DNA from: Ilumatobacteraceae bacterium
GTDB lineage: Bacteria; Actinomycetota; Acidimicrobiia; Acidimicrobiales; Ilumatobacteraceae
Assembly (NCBI GenBank): GCA_013213745.1
Contig: JABSQH010000142.1
Coordinates: forward strand, 1 to 50,618
DNA: 50,618 bases
Direction of reading: 5' to 3'
Part shown: one piece after another, positions 15,791-26,695 of the stretch
Layout of the letters: every line of letters begins with the position of its first letter
How positions within the stretch are numbered: the stretch's first letter is position 1
Translations under genes and position numbers: made by a program
Notes under the pieces: model-generated
Database searches by the model: none
The model's input: only the letters and a program-made list of their open reading frames with translations
What the model was told of the DNA's origin: nothing

Positions 15791-17035
15791 TCAGCTGTCC
15801 GACGCGGGTGCGTCGGAATCGGCAGCCTCAGAGACTGCCTCGCTCACCGTAGCGTCGTCGGCGCCCTCGGGCACAGCTCCATCAACGGGTGCATCATGAG
15901 CGGCCATCGGCTCGACGGTGGTTCCGGCCGGAATGGAGATCTTCGGGATGACCACCGCCACGCGGGCCCGCCAGGTCTTGAGCGTGCCGACGGCACCGAG
16001 CGGAACGAAGCGGGCGAACAAGATGAGCATCACGCCGAACACGACACCGCCGAGTCCATCCAGCTGCGTCGAGCCGTCGATCAGCCAGCCGAGCAGCCAG
16101 CTGTCCGCGGGCGCCTCGCCGACCGACCGGGCGTAGTCGTTGACAAAGATGTAGAACAGCGCACCGATCAGCGGGCCCCAGTTCTGCGCTGCGCCGCCGA
16201 CGATGAGCGCGACGAGCAGCGTCACCGAACCGAACAGGCCGAAGATCGGGATGTCGGCCTCGACGAGCCCGAGCTTGAGGCCGAACAGCGAGCCGGCGAC
16301 CCCGGCGATGGCTGCTGAGATGCCGAACACGACAGTCTTGGTCTTGGCCAGGTTGACGCCCATCACGGCCGCCGCCGTCTCGTTGTCGCGCGTCGCGATC
16401 ATCGATCGACCGATGCGGCTGCGGAGCAGGCCTGCCGACAGGATCGACGCCACGATCAGGATGCCGAGCGACAGCCAGAAGAACCACGTGACCAGATCGG
16501 CACGCCCCTCGAGCCCGGTCCAGCTCGGCGGTAGGTAGTTCAGGTTCTTCAATCCGGTGGCGCCGCCAGTGACCCCGGCGAACTCCTCGTACTTGAAGAA
16601 GGCCCGCACCGCCTCGGTGAACACCAAGGTGACCAGCGCGAGATAGATGCCTTTCAACCGCAACGCCGGGATACCGACGATGACACCGATGACGAAGCAG
16701 ACGACGGCGGCGGCAATCAACGTCCAGCCGGGCGTCCACATGTTCGATTCGATGAACGGGGTCCAGATCTTGCCGCTGACGAGCATCGCCGAGACGAACG
16801 CACCGATCGCAAAGAATCCGGCGTGTCCCAGCGATAGCTGGCCGGTGTAGCCGGTGATCAGGTTGAGTCCGGTGACCGCGATGGCGATGATGAGCGCGTC
16901 GGTCAGCAGACCCAGACCCGAACGCGTCCACTCGGTGACCGCTCGATAGAGGAAAAGCCCGAATGCACCGAACAACAACACTCGCCCGAGCCAGTGCAGC
17001 CACGAACCCTTGTCGACTCTGATTGGGAGGTCCAT
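15791..17035 (-). CDS. livM: Branched-chain amino acid-type ABC permease, LivM family
   Basis: 414 residues from ATG 17035 (GTG 17038 also possible); it overlaps the livH stop. About ten membrane segments, with the LivM block LNLITGYTGQLSLGHAGFFAIGAFV at residues 57-81 and RSRIGRSMIATRDNETAA, the EAA-like cytoplasmic loop that contacts the ATPases. After the last membrane span a hydrophilic Ala/Asp-rich tail of about 60 residues is longer than usual. Forms the inner-membrane channel with LivH. Confidence 0.93.
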   Translation of the reverse strand: MDLPIRVDKGSWLHWLGRVLLFGAFGLFLYRAVTEWTRSGLGLLTDALIIAIAVTGLNLITGYTGQLSLGHAGFFAIGAFVSAMLVSGKIWTPFIESNMWTPGWTLIAAAVVCFVIGVIVGIPALRLKGIYLALVTLVFTEAVRAFFKYEEFAGVTGGATGLKNLNYLPPSWTGLEGRADLVTWFFWLSLGILIVASILSAGLLRSRIGRSMIATRDNETAAAVMGVNLAKTKTVVFGISAAIAGVAGSLFGLKLGLVEADIPIFGLFGSVTLLVALIVGGAAQNWGPLIGALFYIFVNDYARSVGEAPADSWLLGWLIDGSTQLDGLGGVVFGVMLILFARFVPLGAVGTLKTWRARVAVVIPKISIPAGTTVEPMAAHDAPVDGAVPEGADDATVSEAVSEAADSDAPASDS

Positions 17036-17925
17036 CACACGCGCTCCACCCGCTCACTACCGAACAAGCCTGCAGGCCGCAGCAGCAGGACCGCCAGCAA
17101 GATCACGAGCATCACCGGGAACAACATGTCGGCGCCGAGGAAGTCGACGTAGCCGACGATGACCGCTTCGGTCACGCCGATCAACAACCCACCGACGACG
17201 GCGCCGAGTGGCGAGTCGAGACCGCCGAGTACGGCAGCCACGGAGGCCAACAAGAACGGACCGAGCATCAACGTGCCCGTGAGTCCGGCCGATGGTGCCA
17301 GCATCGCCGCAGCGAGCACACCGATCGCTCCGGCGAGGCCCCAGCCGAGCAGCAGGATGCCACCGACCCGGATGCCGACGAGGTTCGACGACTCTTGGTT
17401 GTTGGCTACGGCGCGCATCGCCAAGCCGATCTTCGTCTTGTTGAACAACAGCCAGAGGAGAAACACGACCACGGCGAGCATCGCAAGGATGCCCAAGCGG
17501 GCGATGCGCAGCGGCGCGCCGAACACTGTGACGAAGTCATCGGCGTCGTCGGGGAAAACGCTCGGCAAACCGCGTGCGTCGACGCCCCAGATCATCGCCG
17601 TCAGCTGGTTGACCGCCAAGAAGACACCGATCAAGGCAACGATCACCGCCCCGGGGTTTCGTGTCTCGATGGGTCGCACGACGATGCGTTCGACGCCCGC
17701 CGAGATGGCGAACCCGACGACCATGGCGGTCCCGATCGAGATCCACACCGGCCAGCCGCTGAGCGTCAATGTTGATACGACGAAGGCACCAAACGTGCCG
17801 ATCTCGCCCTGAGCGAAGTTGAGCTGTCCGGTCGACCGGAAGATCACCACGAGGGCGAGCGCAAGGAGCGAGTAGATGGCCCCGTCGGCGAGGCCGTTGA
17901 CCATGCGTTCGATGAACAGCGACAT
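17035..17925 (-). CDS. livH: Branched-chain amino acid-type ABC permease, LivH family
   Basis: 296 residues, typical length. The N-terminus GLADGAIYSLLALALVVIF, the block LNFAQGEIGTFGAFV, and the loop NKTKIGLAMRAVANNQESSNLVGI are LivH hallmarks. Overlaps livF and livM by one base each (TGATG), so the cluster is translated in a coupled way. Works as a heterodimeric permease with LivM. Confidence 0.94.
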   Translation of the reverse strand: MSLFIERMVNGLADGAIYSLLALALVVIFRSTGQLNFAQGEIGTFGAFVVSTLTLSGWPVWISIGTAMVVGFAISAGVERIVVRPIETRNPGAVIVALIGVFLAVNQLTAMIWGVDARGLPSVFPDDADDFVTVFGAPLRIARLGILAMLAVVVFLLWLLFNKTKIGLAMRAVANNQESSNLVGIRVGGILLLGWGLAGAIGVLAAAMLAPSAGLTGTLMLGPFLLASVAAVLGGLDSPLGAVVGGLLIGVTEAVIVGYVDFLGADMLFPVMLVILLAVLLLRPAGLFGSERVERV

Positions 17926-18644
17926 CAGCTGACCACCCCGAGGTACGCCTCTTTGATCGTGTCGTCGGCGAGGAGCTCATCGCCGGTGCCGGTGGCGACG
18001 ATGTCGCCGGTCTCGAGCACGTAGGCACGGTCGGCGAGCTGCAGCGACAGTCCGGCGTTCTGCTCGACGATCAACAGCGACATTCCCATCTCGTCGCGCA
18101 GATCGCCCAGCACTTGGAACAGCTCCTGGGTGATGATCGGCGCGAGGCCGAGGCTCGGCTCGTCGCACAACAACAGCTTGGGCCGGTTCATCATCGCCCG
18201 CGCGATGGCCAACATCTGCTGCTCACCGCCCGACAGTGACCCCGCCTTCTGGTCCTTGCGCTCAGCGAGCCGGGGGAACACCCCGTACCAGCGGTCGAGA
18301 TCGTCACCGGGCGTGCCGCCCCTCAGCGTGTACGCCCCCGCCAGCAGGTTGTCCTCGACCGACAGGTCGGTGAAGGTGCCGCGGCCCTGAGGTACCTGCG
18401 ACACGCCAGCGCGCAACACGGCGTCGGGCCTCATGCCGCCGATCGAACGACCGCCGAAGTTGATCGTGCCGCCACGCGAGATCATTCCCGACAGCGCCCG
18501 CATCGTGGTCGTCTTGCCAGCACCGTTGGCGCCGAGGATCACGACGATCTCGCCGTCGGCAACCGAGAAGTCGAGGCCGTGTAGGACCTCGATCGGGCCG
18601 TACCCGGCGGTGAGTCCGGTGACGTCGAGCAGCGCGTCGCTCAT
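17925..18644 (-). CDS. livF: Branched-chain amino acid-type ABC ATPase, LivF family
   Basis: 239 residues. Walker A GANGAGKTT, signature LSGGEQQ, Walker B LLLCDEPSLGLAP, and the LivF-specific C-terminal VEQNAGLSLQLADRAYVLETG. Hydrolyses ATP for uptake together with LivG. Overlaps livG by 4 bp (ATGA) upstream and livH by one base downstream. Confidence 0.95.
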   Translation of the reverse strand: MSDALLDVTGLTAGYGPIEVLHGLDFSVADGEIVVILGANGAGKTTTMRALSGMISRGGTINFGGRSIGGMRPDAVLRAGVSQVPQGRGTFTDLSVEDNLLAGAYTLRGGTPGDDLDRWYGVFPRLAERKDQKAGSLSGGEQQMLAIARAMMNRPKLLLCDEPSLGLAPIITQELFQVLGDLRDEMGMSLLIVEQNAGLSLQLADRAYVLETGDIVATGTGDELLADDTIKEAYLGVVS

Positions 18645-19402
18645 GCCGACGTCCCCAGGTAGGCCTCGATCACCTTCGGATCGTCCTGCACCTCGGCGGG
18701 CAGACCCTCGGAAATCTTGCGGCCGAACTCCATCGCCACGACGCGATCGGAGATACCCATCACCATCCCCATGTGGTGCTCCACGAGCAACACGGTCAGG
18801 CCGTACTCGTCACGGATGTGCTTGATCGTCTCGCCGAGTTCGTCGACTTCGCGGTGGGTCAGACCCGCCGCCGGCTCGTCGAGCAGCAGCAGCTTTGGAT
18901 GCGAGGCGAGGGCCCGGGCCAGCTCGAGACGCTTGAGCGTCCCGAACGGCAGGCCGGCGGCCGGTCGAAAGGCGAGTTCGGCGAGGCCCAGGGAGTAAAG
19001 GATCCCGAACGCATCTTCGGCCAGCGCCTTTTCTTCCTTGCTGGCGCCGATGCGCAGCATCGCTTGCGGGTAACCGACCTTGCCGAGGTGGTGGGCGCCG
19101 GTCATCGTGTTCTGCAGCAACGTCATCGTCGGGAACAACGCCAGGTTCTGGAACGTTCGAGCGATGCCTTTGCCAGCGATGCCGTGGGCGGGAACCTCGA
19201 GGAGATCGTCCCCGTCGAAGGTCACCAGCCCGCCCGTCGGATCGTAGATGCGGCTGACGACGTTGAACATCGTCGTCTTCCCGGCGCCGTTCGGTCCGAT
19301 CAACCCGAGGATCTCGCCCTCTTCGATTTCGAACGACAACCCGTCGAGGGCGACGATCCCGCCGAAGGTGACCGTGATGTCCTGCACCTCCAGTAAAGCC
19401 AC
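18641..19402 (-). CDS. livG: Branched-chain amino acid-type ABC ATPase, LivG family
   Basis: 253 residues from GTG 19402, with GGGGGAGG as ribosome binding site. Walker A GPNGAGKTTMFN, Walker B LLLLDEPAAGL and the LivG-specific C-terminus VMEFGRKISEG/AYLG. The signature reads PFGTLKRLELARAL where most LivG have YGxQRRLE. First gene of the livGFHM-binding protein operon, so its promoter must lie in 19403-19555, shared with the divergent metallopeptidase gene. Confidence 0.94.
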   Translation of the reverse strand: MALLEVQDITVTFGGIVALDGLSFEIEEGEILGLIGPNGAGKTTMFNVVSRIYDPTGGLVTFDGDDLLEVPAHGIAGKGIARTFQNLALFPTMTLLQNTMTGAHHLGKVGYPQAMLRIGASKEEKALAEDAFGILYSLGLAELAFRPAAGLPFGTLKRLELARALASHPKLLLLDEPAAGLTHREVDELGETIKHIRDEYGLTVLLVEHHMGMVMGISDRVVAMEFGRKISEGLPAEVQDDPKVIEAYLGTSA

Positions 19403-19555
19403 GCGCGGCCTCCCCCTTTTTGATCAGCTTGGAAATGCCCACCGTGGAGGCGGCGGGACGTGCGGTCGCTGACCGTAGCAGTGTGACGGCGCTGGGCCCG
19501 CAATTCCGTGGGTCCCGCAGCCATCGCGAGCTCGGCGACCAATAGGCTCTCCACG

Positions 19556-21193
19556 GTGCGCCCCCGAGCACTGATCGCCGCCGTCGTGCTCGCACTTTTC
19601 GCGGGCGCATGTTCGGTCACCAGCTCGGTGGCCACCGAACGCGCCGACCGGATCGGCGCAGGGCTCCCTGCCGATCAATCCGCCGATCAGACGGATCCGT
19701 CGGCGCCCCCGGCGTCGAGTGCACCGGTCGAGGAGCCGACCACGCCCGACGACGAGCCGACGAGCGCGCCCACCACCGACGTCGTCGAGCCCGACGCGAC
19801 CGCGCCGGCGACGACGGAGGCACCCTCTGAACCGCCGACGACGGGCCCGCCGACGGCGTCGGTACCGCAGCTCGAAACCGACCCCACGCTGATCGACTTC
19901 GGCCAGGGCACCCCACCACTTGCCTGGGACGACTTCTTGCTCGCCGTGATGACCGACCTCGAAGCGTGGTGGTCGGTCGAGTACCCGGCGATCTATGGCG
20001 AACCGCACCGCTCGCTCGACGGTGGCGTATTCGCCGCACACCCGCAGCGCATCGACCCGATTCCCGGGTGTGGCGAACCAGAGACGAGCTACGACGACGT
20101 GCAGCAGTTCGTTGCGTTCTACTGCGGGGCGGGTGACTTCGTGGTCTACGACAGCGGTCCCGACAGCTTGCTCACCGAGCTGGCCGGCGAGTTCGGGCCG
20201 AGCACCATCGGCATCGTGTTGGCTCACGAGTACGGCCATGCGATCCAGCTGCGATCCGGCGCGCTCAATCGGGCGTTGGCCACCATCCGCACCGAGCAGC
20301 AGGCCGACTGTTTCGCCGGCGCCTGGTCGGGTCGCGCCTTTCGAGGAGAGGCCACCACGCTCGTGTTCAGCGACGCCGACGTGCGCGCCGGACTCGTGGC
20401 GATGACCCGCGTCGCCGATCCGGTCGGCCTCAATCAGCTGTCGAACGGTGGCCATGGTTCTGCGTTCGACCGCGTCGGAGCGTTTCAGGTCGGATTCCTC
20501 GAAGGACCGGCCCGCTGCGCGGAGATCCTCGACGCGCCGTTGCCCCTCGTACCGAACGAGTTCCGGTCGTTTGACGACCTCGAGACCGGCGGCAACGCGC
20601 CGCTCGGGTTCGAAGACGGTGAGTTGCTGGCGTTCCTCCCCGCCGACCTGAACCTCTACTGGGACGTACAGCTCGACTCGCAGATCTTCGGATTCGACGG
20701 CCTGACGCTTGAGGCGGCGTCGGTCGAGGACGAGATCGACTGCCTGGCGCCGAGCGGCGACTTCGGCCGCGGTGCGGTGTTGTGCCGGCAAACGTCGACC
20801 GTGTGGCTCAACCTGCCACTTGCCGAACAGCGCTTCAACCAGCTCGGGGACTTCGCCGTCGGGTACGTGCTCGGCGTTGCCTGGGCCGAAGCCGTGCAAC
20901 AAGCGCTCGGCAGTGAGCTCACCGGCGAGAGCCGTGAACTCGCCAATGACTGCTTGGCGGGCGCGTGGGTCCAGACGGTGATCCCGGTTGACGGTGGCGG
21001 ATTGCCGCAGCCGCGCCCCGAAGAACGGGTGGCGTCGGTGTCACCCGGCGACCTCGACGAGGCGATCCAGACCGTGTTGCTGATCGGCGATTTCGGCGCC
21101 GAGGAGAATGTGGTCGGCAGCGCGTTCGAGAAGATCGACGCCTTCCGCACCGGCGTCCTCGACGGCCTCGATTCCTGCCTCGCCCGCCTCTAA
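19556..21193 (+). CDS. Lipoprotein with neutral zinc metallopeptidase domain
   Basis: 545 residues from GTG 19556. Signal peptide LALFAGAC (lipidated Cys19), a Pro/Thr/Asp-rich linker to about residue 105, then a peptidase-like domain. HEYGH (224-228) supplies two zinc ligands and the catalytic Glu; EQQADCFAGAW (247-257) matches the ELQAD-type third-ligand region of the YpfJ/Zn_peptidase family. The C-terminal half (from about 330) repeats features of the first (QLGDFAVGYVLG, then NDCLAGAWVQ), suggesting an internally duplicated but HExxH-less second half. Likely an outward-facing envelope protease. Divergent from livG. Confidence 0.82.
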   Translation: MRPRALIAAVVLALFAGACSVTSSVATERADRIGAGLPADQSADQTDPSAPPASSAPVEEPTTPDDEPTSAPTTDVVEPDATAPATTEAPSEPPTTGPPTASVPQLETDPTLIDFGQGTPPLAWDDFLLAVMTDLEAWWSVEYPAIYGEPHRSLDGGVFAAHPQRIDPIPGCGEPETSYDDVQQFVAFYCGAGDFVVYDSGPDSLLTELAGEFGPSTIGIVLAHEYGHAIQLRSGALNRALATIRTEQQADCFAGAWSGRAFRGEATTLVFSDADVRAGLVAMTRVADPVGLNQLSNGGHGSAFDRVGAFQVGFLEGPARCAEILDAPLPLVPNEFRSFDDLETGGNAPLGFEDGELLAFLPADLNLYWDVQLDSQIFGFDGLTLEAASVEDEIDCLAPSGDFGRGAVLCRQTSTVWLNLPLAEQRFNQLGDFAVGYVLGVAWAEAVQQALGSELTGESRELANDCLAGAWVQTVIPVDGGGLPQPRPEERVASVSPGDLDEAIQTVLLIGDFGAEENVVGSAFEKIDAFRTGVLDGLDSCLARL

Positions 21194-21201
21194 GCGTTAC
21201 A
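21192..21201 (+). repeat. 10-bp direct repeat AAGCGTTACA, left copy
   Basis: The same 10 bases occur at 21646-21655. A second, overlapping 10-mer CGTTACATCG occurs at 21195-21204 and 21625-21634. Together they bracket the transposase remnant and contain the stop codons of three genes. Confidence 0.6.
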
Positions 21202-21595
21202 TCGGATTGCGGTGGACGTAGCACGCGGCGCGAACGAAGTGATCGTCGTCGTCGATCGGAACCGATCGAAAGCGGCTGCGAAACAGCGGTCCGTCGCAGC
21301 CATGGCGTTCGTTGAAGAGGTGGGTGTAACTCGACCCGATGCGCTGCATCGCCGCAGAGGTCGCCCCGGTAGATCGAACGAGCAGGTGGTAGTGGTTGCC
21401 CATCGGGCAGTAGGCGTGCAGCTCGAAGAGCTCATCGCCGGCCGCCTCGGCCAGGAGACCCTCGAACGCAAGCCGGTCGCCATCAGTCACGAACACCGGA
21501 TCGTGATCGATCCCCCGGTACATCGCATGCAGCCAGCCGTCGGCGTCGTCGATGCGTGGTGGATACGCGATGTCACCGACCGTATGAACGGGGTG
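21197..21595 (-). pseudogene. REP-associated (RAYT/Y1) transposase remnant
   Basis: The frame between stops at 21596-21598 and 21197-21199 reads PPRIDDADGWLHAMYRGIDHDPVF, then CPMGNHYHLLVRS (the HUH motif of Y1 transposases), YTHLFNERHG with the candidate catalytic Tyr, GPLFRSRFRS, and CYVHRNPM. Known: RAYT proteins copy or excise REP palindromes. The conserved N-terminal PPRIDDADGW part has no ATG, GTG or TTG in front of it within the open frame, and the protein stops right after NPM, where relatives continue for about 40-60 residues. So it is probably decayed at both ends; an internal ATG at 21523 would give 108 residues. Fits the hairpin repeat family of this window. Confidence 0.72.
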
Positions 21596-21635
21596 TCACT
21601 CGGCTCTGCGACGTCGCCGCAACCCGTTACATCGT

Positions 21636-21650
21636 CTCGGAGACGAAGCG
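21636..21650. terminator. Small palindrome between convergent stops
   Basis: TCGTCTC-G-GAGACGA, 7-bp arms with a 1-base centre, at the 3' end of the alpha/beta hydrolase (stop 21651-21653). It may act as a terminator or be part of the transposon end. Weak because the loop is too short for an ideal hairpin. Confidence 0.35.
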
Positions 21651-22568
21651 TTACAGCAGCGCGGCGAGTTCGACGGGGCGGTCGCCTTGGACGCTGTGGC
21701 CGGCGCCCTCGACCACGTGCACGGTGATCTCGGGTTGGCGGCGACGGGCTTCGGCCACATCGTCGTCGTCGACGACCGGTGACGTGCCGCCACGAACCAG
21801 GGTCAGCGGGCAGGCAACTGCTGCGAAGTGGGCCCACATGTCGGGCAGCTCGACGGGCGGCCCGGTAGCTGCGGCGCCCTCGGTCTGACGGCGTCCACCT
21901 CGATCGTAACGCCACTCCCACGAGCCGTCGGGCAACTGGTGGGCGTTGTGCAAGATACCGCGGCGCAGCGACGACTCAGAGCGCGTCGGGTTGTGCTCAA
22001 TCGTGCGGGCCAGCAAGTCGTCGAACCGCTGGAACGACTGCGGGCCGTTGACGAAGTCGGTGATGGCCTTGGTCTTTTCGCTGTTGACGCCCGGGGTGAT
22101 GTCGACCATGACGAGCGAGCGGACCAACTCGGAGTGGCGCGCCGCCAGCTCCATCGAGGTCAGTCCGCCGAGCGACATCCCGATCACCTGCACAGCCTGC
22201 GGAGCGAGCGCCGTGACCACCTCGGCGACGTCGTCGGCCATGTTCATCGGGTTGTAGCCGGCATCGTCACGCCACGACGAGTGACCATGGCCGGGAAGGT
22301 CGATCGCCAGCGCCGGCGCACCGAGGGCGAGGATCACCGTGTCCCACGTGTGCGCGTTCTGGGCCCCGCCGTGCAGGAATATGCGCTCGACCGGCCCACT
22401 CCCCCAACGCAAGGCACTGACGTGGCGGTTGGTCCCCGGGATCGGAGTGTCGAGCCGTTCGACCGGAGGCAGATGGTCCGGGTCGACGGCGAGATCGAAC
22501 TCGGCGATGTTCTCCGCGAAGAGCCCGAACTCGTCGTACGCAACCGGTGGCTCGCCGGTGGTACTCAC
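21651..22568 (-). CDS. Alpha/beta-fold hydrolase
   Basis: 305 residues from GTG 22568, overlapping the L,D-transpeptidase stop by 3 bases (GTGA). The alpha/beta hydrolase marks are the oxyanion HGGAQNAHTWD, DLPGHGHS, the nucleophile elbow GMSLGG (Ser), an Asp region near VVDDDDV and the catalytic His in EGAGHSVQGD. Esterase, lipase or dehalogenase-like activity is possible; the substrate is not evident. Coupled translation with a cell-wall crosslinking enzyme hints at an envelope role, but this is inference. A long upstream extension of the frame is a shadow. Confidence 0.88.
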   Translation of the reverse strand: MSTTGEPPVAYDEFGLFAENIAEFDLAVDPDHLPPVERLDTPIPGTNRHVSALRWGSGPVERIFLHGGAQNAHTWDTVILALGAPALAIDLPGHGHSSWRDDAGYNPMNMADDVAEVVTALAPQAVQVIGMSLGGLTSMELAARHSELVRSLVMVDITPGVNSEKTKAITDFVNGPQSFQRFDDLLARTIEHNPTRSESSLRRGILHNAHQLPDGSWEWRYDRGGRRQTEGAAATGPPVELPDMWAHFAAVACPLTLVRGGTSPVVDDDDVAEARRRQPEITVHVVEGAGHSVQGDRPVELAALL

Positions 22569-23830
22569 TCGTCGACGGGCTCGCCGCCGGCATCGGCGGT
22601 CAGGCCTTGCATGTCGCCCGAACTGTCGCTGCCACCGGTTCCGCCCGTGCCCCCGCCATCGGGAGCCGCAACGGTCGTCGGCGCAGCCGTCGTGGTCGTC
22701 TGCTCGGCAACAGTGGTCGTGGTGGTCGCCGCCGTGGTCGGGGCGGCCGTTGTTGCCGTCGTGGTCTGCGGCGCAACGGTGGTGTCTGGGACGTCTTCGG
22801 TAGTGGTCGTGGCGGGAATCGTCGACGTCGTCGTGGTCGAGTAGTCGGGGTCTTGCCAGTTGAACCGTGGCGGCTGCGGACCGTAGAACTCGGGCTCGTT
22901 CTCGCCGTCCCATACGAACACCTGGTCGCCGAATCCCATCAGGGCGTACATGTCGGGCGAGATCGACAGCGGCACCCGGATGCAACCGTGTGATGCCCGG
23001 TAGGTCGGCACGTTGAGCGCACCGTGAATGGCGATCCCGTAGTTGAAGTACACCGGGTCCCACATGCCGCCCAGCGCACTCTGACGAATGCCTTCGACCT
23101 TGCGGTTGACGTTGTACACGCCGCCTGGCGTGACCGAGACGCCGCACTCGCCGCGCACGAGCGGCTCTTCGCCGTTCTCGTTGCCGTATTCGCCCGGGCT
23201 GATCGTGACCTCTTCGCACCACTCTTCGTTGTCGCCACTCGAGATGTGACTGATCATCACCGGGACGTCGTCGTGGAAGATGGCCAGCACCTGCTCTTCC
23301 AGATAGACCTCGGTGTGGTTCGGGGTGGAGTCCGGCCGGCGCGGTCGGATCACGAACGGATCCTGCATCTCGTCCCACATCGCGGGCGTGACCTGACCCG
23401 ATGGCGACGTGGCGTCAGCACCCATGATCAGCTTCTCGTAGGCCCACACCGCCGCACGGGTCTGTTCACCGAAGATGCCATCGGCGGGACCCGGCCAGAA
23501 ACCGAGCTCGTCGAGGCGGGTCTGGATGGCCTGGATGTCGGAGCCGACCATGCCGTTGGACACAGTGCGATCGAGCACGGTCTTTTCCACCGGCGAGGAG
23601 GTCTCGACGGTCTCGATCACTGGGACCGAATCGGGGATCGGGAGCACCGACTCCGACGGCGCACCGACCACGCCTGCTTGGGAGTCGCCGCCACCGCCGC
23701 TGCCTCCACCACCCATCGCCACCCCCGCAATGACAACCGTGCCAAGCACACCTGCCGCAGCGATCGCTGGCAACCACTTCGCAGCTGACGGCGCAGGCGC
23801 TTGGGCAGGGGGATGGAGCTGGTCGTTCAC
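22565..23830 (-). CDS. L,D-transpeptidase (YkuD) with peptidoglycan-binding domain and Thr-rich tail
   Basis: 421 residues. One N-terminal membrane anchor (20-41), a PG_binding_1 domain (about 93-135, GSDIQAIQTRLDELGFWPGPADGIFGEQT), and a YkuD catalytic domain (about 173-308) with H269 and the nucleophile motif ASHGCIR (C283, R285). Such enzymes make 3-3 crosslinks in peptidoglycan. After the domain comes an unusual C-terminal tail (331-421) of Thr/Ala/Val then Gly/Ser, likely disordered and perhaps wall-spanning. A second, divergent L,D-transpeptidase is at 42810-43865. Confidence 0.93.
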   Translation of the reverse strand: MNDQLHPPAQAPAPSAAKWLPAIAAAGVLGTVVIAGVAMGGGGSGGGGDSQAGVVGAPSESVLPIPDSVPVIETVETSSPVEKTVLDRTVSNGMVGSDIQAIQTRLDELGFWPGPADGIFGEQTRAAVWAYEKLIMGADATSPSGQVTPAMWDEMQDPFVIRPRRPDSTPNHTEVYLEEQVLAIFHDDVPVMISHISSGDNEEWCEEVTISPGEYGNENGEEPLVRGECGVSVTPGGVYNVNRKVEGIRQSALGGMWDPVYFNYGIAIHGALNVPTYRASHGCIRVPLSISPDMYALMGFGDQVFVWDGENEPEFYGPQPPRFNWQDPDYSTTTTSTIPATTTTEDVPDTTVAPQTTTATTAAPTTAATTTTTVAEQTTTTAAPTTVAAPDGGGTGGTGGSDSSGDMQGLTADAGGEPVDE

Positions 23831-23941
23831 GGGGGCGGGACGGGTTGGGTGTGGGTCATTACCCTACCAACCGCGACCCCCGCGATCGTCGCGAGTTGAC
23901 CGTGTTCACCCCGAGTTTTCGGGGCTCGACGACGGCCGCCG

Positions 23942-24733
23942 TCAACGGCGTTCGACGACCGGTTCGATGCCCTCGAGATCGCCCCGCAGCTCCCACATCT
24001 CGCGCAGGATCGTGACGATCACGCCGGGTGACGACAAGGTCGACTCGCCGCGGGTTCGAGGGAAGTAGTCGACGCCGAACTGGAGCATCTCGTAGCCCAA
24101 CCGCGTCGAGCGAATCACCAGCTCGGCGTCGATGAACGACCCCTCGCTGTGCAGCTCAAGGTGGTCGAAGATGCGCGCCCGACACAGCTTGAACGCGAAG
24201 TTGATGTCGCGCGCCTTCACGTCGAACAAGCTGCGGATCAGCAGGTTGTAGACGAACGTGTACACCGTGCGGAGGTACCCCTCGCCGGTGCGGTCGAAGC
24301 GGTACGCACTGACGATGTCGGCGTCGTACTCGCGCAACAGGCGCACCGCGCGCGGCAGCTCGCTCATGTCGAAGGGCAGGTCGGCGTCGGTGTACAGGAT
24401 CAGGTCGCCGCTCGCCGTGGCGAACCCGGTCTTCATCGCGCCACCGAGCTTGCGATTCTTCTGATGGTGCACCACCGTCACCCGCGGGTCGGACGCAGCG
24501 ATCCGATCGGCGATCGCACCGGTGGCGTCGGTCGACGCATCGTCGATGACGATCAATTCGTAGTCACCGATCTCACCGTCGGCCAGGAGGTGCTCGCTGG
24601 CCCGTCGACCAGCCGCCAACGCGCGTTCGATGTACTCCTCCTCGTTCCACATCGGGTAGAAGATCGACAGCTTGTCGAACGCCGGCGTGGAGGGGGCAAG
24701 CGCGTCACCATTGCGCGCCGCTGGCTCGGACAT
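23942..24733 (-). CDS. GT2 glycosyltransferase, polyprenyl-phosphate sugar transferase-like
   Basis: 263 residues, no membrane span. GT-A fold marks: FYPMWNEEEYIERAL near the start, VIDDASTDAT (nucleotide-binding Asp pair), NRKLGGAMKTGF, and the metal-binding YTDADLPFD. The later RDINFAFKLCRA block resembles dolichol/polyprenyl-phosphate mannose or glucose synthases. It probably loads a sugar onto a lipid carrier for envelope glycans. Its start is only 59 bp from the divergent small membrane protein gene. Confidence 0.87.
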   Translation of the reverse strand: MSEPAARNGDALAPSTPAFDKLSIFYPMWNEEEYIERALAAGRRASEHLLADGEIGDYELIVIDDASTDATGAIADRIAASDPRVTVVHHQKNRKLGGAMKTGFATASGDLILYTDADLPFDMSELPRAVRLLREYDADIVSAYRFDRTGEGYLRTVYTFVYNLLIRSLFDVKARDINFAFKLCRARIFDHLELHSEGSFIDAELVIRSTRLGYEMLQFGVDYFPRTRGESTLSSPGVIVTILREMWELRGDLEGIEPVVERR

Positions 24734-24792
24734 CGACGGCGCAGGGTACCGCCACGGGTGGGCCCTGCCGATCGCGCCGTAGGGTGAGGGCT

Positions 24793-26632
<1,840 letters not shown>

Positions 26633-26685
26633 CCGAAATCCCGGGGATTCCGGGCGAAATTCGTACGCCTCTGCGTACAGAACGG
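26633..26685 (+). repeat. Dispersed hairpin repeat, copy C (degenerate)
   Basis: Starts at the base after the argG stop: CCGAAATCCCGGGGATTCCG, hairpin arms decayed (CGGGCG/CGTACG), ends TACAGAACGG. In tandem with copy D, same orientation, 63 bp apart. Confidence 0.8.
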
Positions 26686-26695
26686 TCAGCGTCCA

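Noticed and set aside
23909-23924. CCCCGA-GTTT-TCGGGG hairpin downstream of the GT2 gene
   Set aside because: The stem is only 6 bp with no T-run after it on the relevant strand, so it is too weak to call a terminator.
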